Shown: in pieces, positions 63,196 to 64,000 of the stretch | How the letters are laid out: each line of letters opens with the position of its first letter | Numbering within the stretch: the stretch's first letter is position 1 | Origin: Sinorhizobium arboris LMG 14919 | GTDB lineage: Bacteria > Pseudomonadota > Alphaproteobacteria > Rhizobiales > Rhizobiaceae | Direction: 5' to 3' | Length of the DNA stretch: 64,000 nucleotides | NCBI RefSeq assembly: GCF_000427465.1 | Contig: NZ_ATYB01000008.1 | Span: 1,302,001-1,366,000, forward strand | The notes under the pieces: model-generated | The model's database searches: none | What the model was told of the DNA's origin: nothing | Seen by the model: the letters and a program-made list of their open reading frames with translations, nothing else | Position numbers and translations under genes: made by a program

Positions 63196-64000
63196 TCAGG
63201 CGGCAGCCATTTTCTTGAGCCCGGCTGCATAACGCATGATTTCCTGTTCGGAGATCTCATCTCCCTCGAGCATGCCGACGATCCGTCCCTCGCGCATGAC
63301 CGCGACCCGGGTGCAAAGCCCGATGACCTCCGGCATCTCGGAAGAGACGACGATGATGGAGCGACCATCGCGCGCCAGCGCCGAGATGAAGTGATAGATT
63401 TGCTGCTTGGTGCCGACATCGATGCCGCGCGTCGGCTCGTCGATGATGATGATATCCGGTTCCGTTTCCATCACTTTGGCAAGCAGCAGCTTCTGCTGAT
63501 TGCCGCCGGACATGCGCCTGGCGATCACGTTGCCGTCGCGCACGCGGATGTCGAAACGGCGGCGCGCCTTTTCGAGTGCGGCCGCCTCGCTCGCGGGGCT
63601 GAGATAACCGATGCGGTCATGCCGGTCGAGCGATTGCAGCGTCAGGTTCGACGTCATGCCGGAATTGAGCAGCAGGCCCTTCGACTTGCGGTCCTTGGTC
63701 ATGTAGGCAAGACCGCGCCTGTTGGCCGCATGCACGTCCCCCGAAGGCAGGATTTCTCCTCGTATCGCCACCTCGCCCGAAAGGCGGGACCTGAGGCCGG
63801 CGACCGCCTCCATGAGTTCTGTCCGGCCCGAGCCGATCATGCCCGAAAAACCGAGGATTTCGCCTTTGCGCACCTCGAAACTGGCGTCCTTGACATAGCC
63901 GGTCGACACGGCGTCCACACGGAGCACCACTTCTTCGTCGACGTCGGGCTCCTTCTTGGTCGGATAGAGGCTCGACATTTCGCGCCCGACCATGAGTTGC
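63196..64000 (-). CDS. Sugar ABC ATPase (RbsA-like), C-terminal part
   Basis: Only the second half is present; the frame is open through the right edge. This is the second ATPase domain of an RbsA-like double ATPase: degenerate P-loop FSGMIGSGRTELMEAVAGL, a YMTKDRKSKGLLLNSGMTSNLTL insertion, signature MSGGNQQKLLLAKV and Walker B IIIIDEPTRGID. The MVGREMSSLYP segment is the family linker. It powers the downstream permease. Confidence 0.92.
   Translation of the reverse strand, partial: QLMVGREMSSLYPTKKEPDVDEEVVLRVDAVSTGYVKDASFEVRKGEILGFSGMIGSGRTELMEAVAGLRSRLSGEVAIRGEILPSGDVHAANRRGLAYMTKDRKSKGLLLNSGMTSNLTLQSLDRHDRIGYLSPASEAAALEKARRRFDIRVRDGNVIARRMSGGNQQKLLLAKVMETEPDIIIIDEPTRGIDVGTKQQIYHFISALARDGRSIIVVSSEMPEVIGLCTRVAVMREGRIVGMLEGDEISEQEIMRYAAGLKKMAAA

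Overview
The window looks like part of a large secondary replicon of a Sinorhizobium/Ensifer-type alphaproteobacterium. The sequence is GC-rich and dense with ABC and TTT transporters and catabolic operons. It carries rhizobial RIME-type intergenic palindromes and a glnII gene behind a sigma-54 promoter. The gene content (pca, phnGHIJKL, pccAB/bhbA, glnII) recalls S. meliloti pSymB, but no database search was possible. No rRNA, tRNA, CRISPR array or transposase gene was seen.

Layout: 0-3.3 kb, protocatechuate genes (pcaD 3' end, pcaC, pcaH, pcaG, pcaB). 3.4-6.1 kb, a lone treY on the minus strand. 6.2-10.9 kb, an organosulfur-type operon (FMN reductase, flavin monooxygenase, ABC transporter). 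11.0-15.8 kb, a branched-chain amino-acid/amide ABC transporter. 15.9-22.2 kb, a signalling island: a FecR-TPR-beta-barrel outer-membrane protein (NsrA-like) overlapping a CHASE2 adenylate cyclase, with a divergent 181-residue three-helix membrane protein resembling the PycTM effectors of Pycsar. 22.3-30.2 kb, a GntR regulator with a divergent pdxA2-tctCBA-TIM barrel-DhaKL kinase operon that fits uptake and breakdown of a branched or four-carbon sugar acid. 30.3-36.4 kb, a C-P lyase operon (phnGHIJKL plus hexapeptide acetyltransferase) with a divergent PhnF-like repressor, a PHO-box-like repeat and an operator palindrome. 36.4-43.9 kb, propionyl-CoA assimilation (pccB, pccA, bhbA) with a divergent ScfR/PccR-type regulator and a clustered ATTGC(G/A)AA operator. 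44.0-47.2 kb, valine breakdown. 47.3-49.5 kb, an SDR and a UxuB-like dehydrogenase. 50-52 kb, a GT2 glycosyltransferase and a HAD phosphatase. 52-54.4 kb, a DUF2735 gene, glnII and a small membrane protein. 54.5-60.9 kb, a second TTT transporter with a TctD/TctE-like two-component system and an extra binding protein. 61.1-64.0 kb, a ribose-type sugar ABC transporter running off the right edge.

The genes mostly act as uptake-plus-catabolism modules, each with its own divergent regulator. The most unusual piece is the 15.9-22.2 kb island, where an outer-membrane sensor, a cyclic-nucleotide cyclase and a putative cyclic-nucleotide-gated membrane effector are neighbours. Domain positions are read by eye and family names are from memory.
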